Shown here: piece by piece, positions 61,025-64,000 of the stretch
Numbering within the stretch: position 1 is the first letter of the stretch
How the letters are laid out: every line of letters starts with the position of its first letter
NCBI RefSeq assembly: GCF_002980595.1
Contig: NZ_PVLQ01000039.1
Coordinates: forward strand, 1-64,000
Direction of reading: 5' to 3'
Length of the DNA stretch: 64,000 nucleotides
Origin: Malikia granosa
Lineage (GTDB): Bacteria; Pseudomonadota; Gammaproteobacteria; Burkholderiales; Burkholderiaceae_C
Notes under the pieces: generated by a model
What the model saw: only the letters and a program-made list of their open reading frames with translations
Databases searched by the model: none
What the model was told of the DNA's origin: nothing
Program-made: the position numbers and the translations under genes

Positions 61025-61969
61025 TCAGTCCTCGTAGCGGTTGACCGGCAGGCCCGGCACCTCGACCCGCAGCGCGAATACCGCGCCGCTGTCCGGATGG
61101 CGCTTGAGCGCCTGCGCATCGAGCCCGCTGCGCGCCGTGGTCAGGAACAGGGTGCGCAGGTCCGTGCCACCGAAGCACAGCCCGGTCGGGCGCTGCACCG
61201 GGGTCGGGATGCGGGCCAGCAGCTGCCCTTGCGGATCCAGGCACAGCAGGCAGCCGCCGTCGAGCAGCGCGACCCAGTAGCGGCCGAGCCGATCCACCGC
61301 CGCGCCCTGGGGCCGCAGGGTTGCCCCATCAGCCGGCTCTGCTGCCTGCCGACGCCAGAAGGGCTGGGCGTTCGCCAGCACCGGCGGGTACTGGCCGGCG
61401 CTCGGGAGCGCATGGGTGTCGATCCAGCCGCGCTGGCCGTCGCCCCAGTAGAGCCGGCGGCCATCGGGCGACCAGGCCAGGCCGCAGGACTCGACGACCC
61501 CGCTGGCGACCTGCAGCAGCTCGGGATGGGGCCGGTCGCGCCGGCGCAGGCAGTACAGCCCGCCGATCGCCTGCTCGCCGGACTCGGCGCGGGTGCCGAC
61601 CCAGAACCGGCCCCAGGGATCGCACTGACCGCCATGGAAGCGCTGGCGCACCGGGTCGTAGGGCGCGACCGCGATCTGCTGCGGCACATCCTGCCAGCTG
61701 GCCGACAGCAGGATGCCGTTGCGCATTGCCATCAGCAGGGCGCCGCTGCGGCAGGGCGCCAGGCTGCCGGGAGCCTGCGTCAGCTGCCAGAGATCGCTGC
61801 GGCCGCTGGGCAGGTGCAGGCGCCAGATCCTTTCCTGGACGCTGTCGACCCAGTACAGCCGCTCCTGCTGCGGGTCCCAGAAAGGCGAGGCACCCCAGGC
61901 GCTGCTCGGCGCCGTGATGCATTTCCATGCCTGGCCGGCATGCAAGCTGACAGGCGTTGTGCTGCTCAT
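61025..61969 (-). CDS. SMP-30/gluconolactonase family protein
   Basis: A 314-residue beta-propeller of the SMP-30/gluconolaconase/LRE family. Metal-site regions include SPFWDPQQERLYWVD near the start, FHGGQCDPWGRFWVGTR, SCGLAWSPDGRRLYWGD, and PQGAAVDRLGRYWVAL. It likely hydrolyses a sugar lactone. In the FN/H-D-G motif the usual Asn-Asp is replaced by His-Gly-Gly, so substrate or activity may differ. No signal peptide is seen. It is convergent with lplT (4 bp apart) and divergent from the HemJ/CopD gene. Confidence 0.85.
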   Translation of the reverse strand: MSSTTPVSLHAGQAWKCITAPSSAWGASPFWDPQQERLYWVDSVQERIWRLHLPSGRSDLWQLTQAPGSLAPCRSGALLMAMRNGILLSASWQDVPQQIAVAPYDPVRQRFHGGQCDPWGRFWVGTRAESGEQAIGGLYCLRRRDRPHPELLQVASGVVESCGLAWSPDGRRLYWGDGQRGWIDTHALPSAGQYPPVLANAQPFWRRQAAEPADGATLRPQGAAVDRLGRYWVALLDGGCLLCLDPQGQLLARIPTPVQRPTGLCFGGTDLRTLFLTTARSGLDAQALKRHPDSGAVFALRVEVPGLPVNRYED

Positions 61970-62020
61970 GGACTGCCCCCCTTGCAGCGATGATAGGTGG
62001 CATTCGCTACACTGACAAAC

Positions 62021-62437
62021 ATGCTCTGGATCAAGTCTTTACACATCGTTTTCGTGGCCAGCTGGTTTGCCGGCCTGTTCTATCTGCCGCGCATCTTCGT
62101 CAACCTCGCGCAGGTCGAGCCCGGCAGCCAGGCCGAGCGCGATCGCCTGTTGCTGATGGCGCGCAAGCTCGCGCGCTTCATGACCATCCTGGCCGTGCCG
62201 GCGCTGGTGCTCGGACTCTGGCTCTGGCTGGGCTACGGCTTCAAGGGGGGCTGGATGCATGCCAAGCTGCTGCTGGTGGTGTTGCTGCTGGGCTACCACC
62301 ATGCCTGCCTGCGCATCCTCAAGGGCTTCGAGCAGGGCAGCAACCGCCGCAGCCATGTCTGGTTCCGCTGGTTCAACGAAGTGCCGGTGCTCATGATGCT
62401 GGTCATCGTGCTGCTGGTGGTCGTCAAGCCCTTCTGA
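62021..62437 (+). CDS. HemJ/CopD family membrane protein
   Basis: A 138-residue four-helix membrane protein. MLWIKSLHIVFVASWFAGLF and YLPRIFVN with a conserved His match HemJ (UPF0093), the oxygen-independent-type protoporphyrinogen oxidase, and GWMHAKLLLVVLLLGYHHAC carries the conserved Lys. Databases often label such proteins CopD. The ATG at 62021 starts the conserved helix. Protoporphyrinogen IX oxidation is the best inference; the hem genes are not nearby. Confidence 0.78.
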   Translation: MLWIKSLHIVFVASWFAGLFYLPRIFVNLAQVEPGSQAERDRLLLMARKLARFMTILAVPALVLGLWLWLGYGFKGGWMHAKLLLVVLLLGYHHACLRILKGFEQGSNRRSHVWFRWFNEVPVLMMLVIVLLVVVKPF

Positions 62438-62459
62438 GGCCGTCACACCGGGCCAGTCC

Positions 62460-63575
62460 ATGCCGGCTTCCCGCCGCACCATCGCCGCGCCGCTGGCCCT
62501 GTGCTGGCTGGTCCTGATCGTTCACGCCAGCCTCTATCCCTTCAGCGGCTGGCGTTCGCAGGACATGCTGCCCTGGGCCTATCTCTCGGCCCCCTGGTCG
62601 CCCTATTGGACCGGCTTCGATGTCGGGCTCAACCTGCTCGGCTACCTGCCGCTGGGCTTCCTGTTCGTGCTCGCGCTGGCGCGCAGCGGCCGCACCCGCT
62701 GGGCCTGGCTGTTCGGCCTGCTCGGACCGGCCCTGCTGTCGCTGCTGCTCGAGGGGCTGCAGAGCTATCTGCCGCAGCGCGTGCCCTCGCGGCTCGACCT
62801 GCTGCTCAATGCTGCCGGCGGCGTCATCGGCGCGCTGCTGGCGCTGCTGTTCCTGCGCTGGCGCCTGATCGCGCGCTGGAACCGCTTTCGCGCCGACTGG
62901 CTCAGCCACGAACCGCCCGCCGGCTATGTGCTGCTGCTGCTCTGGCCGCTGGCGCTGCTCTATCCGACGCCCTTGCCCTACGGCCTGGGCCAGGTCTGGG
63001 AGCGCGCCCTGTCCGCACTCGGGATCTGGCTGCAGGACACGCCGTTCGAGCAATGGCTGCCGGTCCAGGCCGATGCCCCCGCGCTGAGCCCCCTGGTGCA
63101 GGCGCTGGCGGTCGCGCTGAGCCTGTGGGCGCCCTTGCTGCTGGGCTTCGCCCAGCTGCCCCTGCTGCGCCAGCGCCTGTGGCTGATCCTGGCCTGGGGC
63201 CTGGTCGCCCCGGCTGTCGGTGCGCTGTCGGCGGCGCTGACCTATGGCCCGTCGCGCGCCTGGGACGGCTTCACGCCGCCGATCTGCCTCGGGCTCGGGC
63301 TGGCCAGCGCGCTCGCGCTGGCTGGCCTGCCGCTGTCACGCCGTGCCAGCGCGGTGCTGCTGCTGCTGGCGCTAGGCCTGGCGCTCGGCCTGCTCAATGG
63401 CGCGCCCGAGAGTCCCTATTTCGCGGTCTCGCTCGGGGCCTGGTCGCAAGGTCCGTTCACCCGCATCCATGGCCTGTCCCAGTGGCTGGGCTGGCTCTGG
63501 CCCTACGCCGCGCTCGGGGTTGGCCTGCGCCTGGCCCTGTGCATGCCATCCCACCACTACAATGCCCAGGCATGA
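62460..63575 (+). CDS. VanZ family membrane protein
   Basis: A 371-residue protein. The N-terminal half is a VanZ-like domain: FDVGLNLLGYLPLGFLFVLA and LLEGLQSYLPQRVPSRLDLL with LNAAGGVIGALLA, the family core. The C-terminal half adds five or so membrane helices. The start ATG 62460 is 22 bp after the HemJ/CopD gene and has a poor ribosome site. The molecular role of such proteins is unclear; VanZ itself gives low-level teicoplanin resistance. It overlaps the ferredoxin gene by ATGA. Confidence 0.82.
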   Translation: MPASRRTIAAPLALCWLVLIVHASLYPFSGWRSQDMLPWAYLSAPWSPYWTGFDVGLNLLGYLPLGFLFVLALARSGRTRWAWLFGLLGPALLSLLLEGLQSYLPQRVPSRLDLLLNAAGGVIGALLALLFLRWRLIARWNRFRADWLSHEPPAGYVLLLLWPLALLYPTPLPYGLGQVWERALSALGIWLQDTPFEQWLPVQADAPALSPLVQALAVALSLWAPLLLGFAQLPLLRQRLWLILAWGLVAPAVGALSAALTYGPSRAWDGFTPPICLGLGLASALALAGLPLSRRASAVLLLLALGLALGLLNGAPESPYFAVSLGAWSQGPFTRIHGLSQWLGWLWPYAALGVGLRLALCMPSHHYNAQA

Positions 63576-63922
63576 GCGAACCGAACCGGAATCCCGACTC
63601 CTACTACGAGCGGCACATCTTCTTCTGCCTCAACCAGCGCGACAACGGCCAGGACTGCTGCGCCGCGCACGGTGCCCAGCAGGCCTTTGACCACTGCAAG
63701 GCCCGGGTCAAGGAGCTCGGGCTGGCCGGTCCGGGCAAGGTCCGCGTCAACAAGGCCGGCTGCCTGGACCGCTGTGCCGGCGGCCCGATCGCCGTCGTCT
63801 ATCCGGAAGCGGTCTGGTACAGCTTCTTCGACCAGGCCGACATCGACGAGATCGTCGAATCCCACCTGCGCGACGGCCAGGTGGTCGAGCGCCTGCTGAC
63901 GCCGCCGACGGTCGGTCGCTGA
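63572..63922 (+). CDS. Thioredoxin-like (2Fe-2S) ferredoxin
   Basis: A 116-residue thioredoxin-fold 2Fe-2S protein. Cysteines occur in HIFFCLNQRDNGQDCCAAHG and KAGCLDRCAGGPIAVVYPE, the pattern of the Shethna/NuoE-like ferredoxin family. It would serve as a cytosolic electron carrier. It is translationally coupled to the VanZ gene (ATGA), and the next gene starts 8 bp later, so all belong to one operon. Confidence 0.88.
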   Translation: MSEPNRNPDSYYERHIFFCLNQRDNGQDCCAAHGAQQAFDHCKARVKELGLAGPGKVRVNKAGCLDRCAGGPIAVVYPEAVWYSFFDQADIDEIVESHLRDGQVVERLLTPPTVGR

Positions 63923-63930
63923 AGGGCAGC

Positions 63931-64000
63931 ATGAACTCCCGCACCGAATACCTGCAGCAGGCCGGCCCGGCCGGCCTGCTGGAAGTCGCGATCGACCGCC
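63931..64000 (+). CDS. Partial gene at the window edge, possibly an alpha/beta hydrolase
   Basis: Only the first 23 codons are in the window: MNSRTEYLQQAGPAGLLEVA and IDR. GAAGGG lies 4 nt before the ATG, and the frame is open to the edge. Alpha/beta-hydrolase genes that follow this ferredoxin type in related genomes begin similarly, from memory, so that family is suggested but not shown. Confidence 0.5.
   Translation, partial: MNSRTEYLQQAGPAGLLEVAIDR

Overview
The window is a high-GC (mostly 65-70%) bacterial chromosome segment, densely coding, with short intergenic gaps and many ATGA/TGATG stop-start overlaps. The gene content (tcuRAB with an orphan Bug/TctC binding protein, urtABCDE next to urease genes, GTP-type PEP carboxykinase, an alr/lplT divergent pair, a diaminopropionate ammonia-lyase/carbamoylase operon) points to a betaproteobacterium of the Burkholderiales, most like Comamonadaceae. 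This is an inference from families and gene order; no rRNA or tRNA was seen to confirm it. I saw no CRISPR array, transposase, integrase or prophage gene.

Layout. 0-2.1 kb: a Crp/Fnr regulator divergent from a hotdog thioesterase and a short-chain dehydrogenase. 2.1-8.7 kb: a minus-strand tricarballylate/citrate-type operon (tcuR, tcuA, tcuB, Bug/TctC binding protein) that runs on into a ModA-like binding protein and a two-gene CHR (chromate-type) transporter. 8.9-16.5 kb: an amino-acid scavenging module with an RpiR regulator, diaminopropionate ammonia-lyase, M20 amidohydrolase and a D-carbamoylase-type nitrilase on the minus strand, facing a polar amino-acid ABC transporter. 16.6-21.7 kb: a tandem AAA ATPase gene broken by a 10-bp tandem duplication, then pckG with a terminator-like hairpin in its leader. 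21.7-26.8 kb: a yhiI-rbbA-yhhJ type ABC exporter. 26.9-34.6 kb: an AEC carrier, ureD and the urea transporter urtABCDE. 34.7-39.8 kb: a PaaI thioesterase, an uncharacterised lower-GC gene bracketed by a 30-bp near-repeat of its neighbour's 3' end, a lone RskA-like domain protein, and ahpCF behind an OxyR-like site. 39.7-46.4 kb: a GntR regulator, a livKHMGF branched-chain amino-acid/amide-type transporter and an EamA exporter. 46.5-55.8 kb: a response regulator, an NCS1-transporter/histidine-kinase fusion, and ureA-(small His-rich membrane protein)-ureB-ureC-ureE-ureF-ureG. 55.9-64 kb: a small membrane protein, LysR regulator, phosphoesterase, alr, lplT, an SMP-30 protein, HemJ/CopD and VanZ family membrane proteins, a 2Fe-2S ferredoxin and the start of another gene.

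How it works together. The dominant theme is acquisition and breakdown of organic nitrogen. UrtABCDE takes up urea, urease (with ureD about 23 kb from the rest of its genes) hydrolyses it, and the liv-type and polar amino-acid transporters plus carbamoylase/ammonia-lyase enzymes supply further nitrogen. The most striking item is the transporter-kinase fusion whose start codon overlaps, in the opposite direction, that of ureA, with its response regulator downstream: a candidate transceptor controlling urease or urea uptake. The pckG and tcu genes cover C4/C6 organic acid carbon use.

All coordinates, motifs and repeats were read by eye. Family names come from recognition of motifs and overall sequence, not from a database search.
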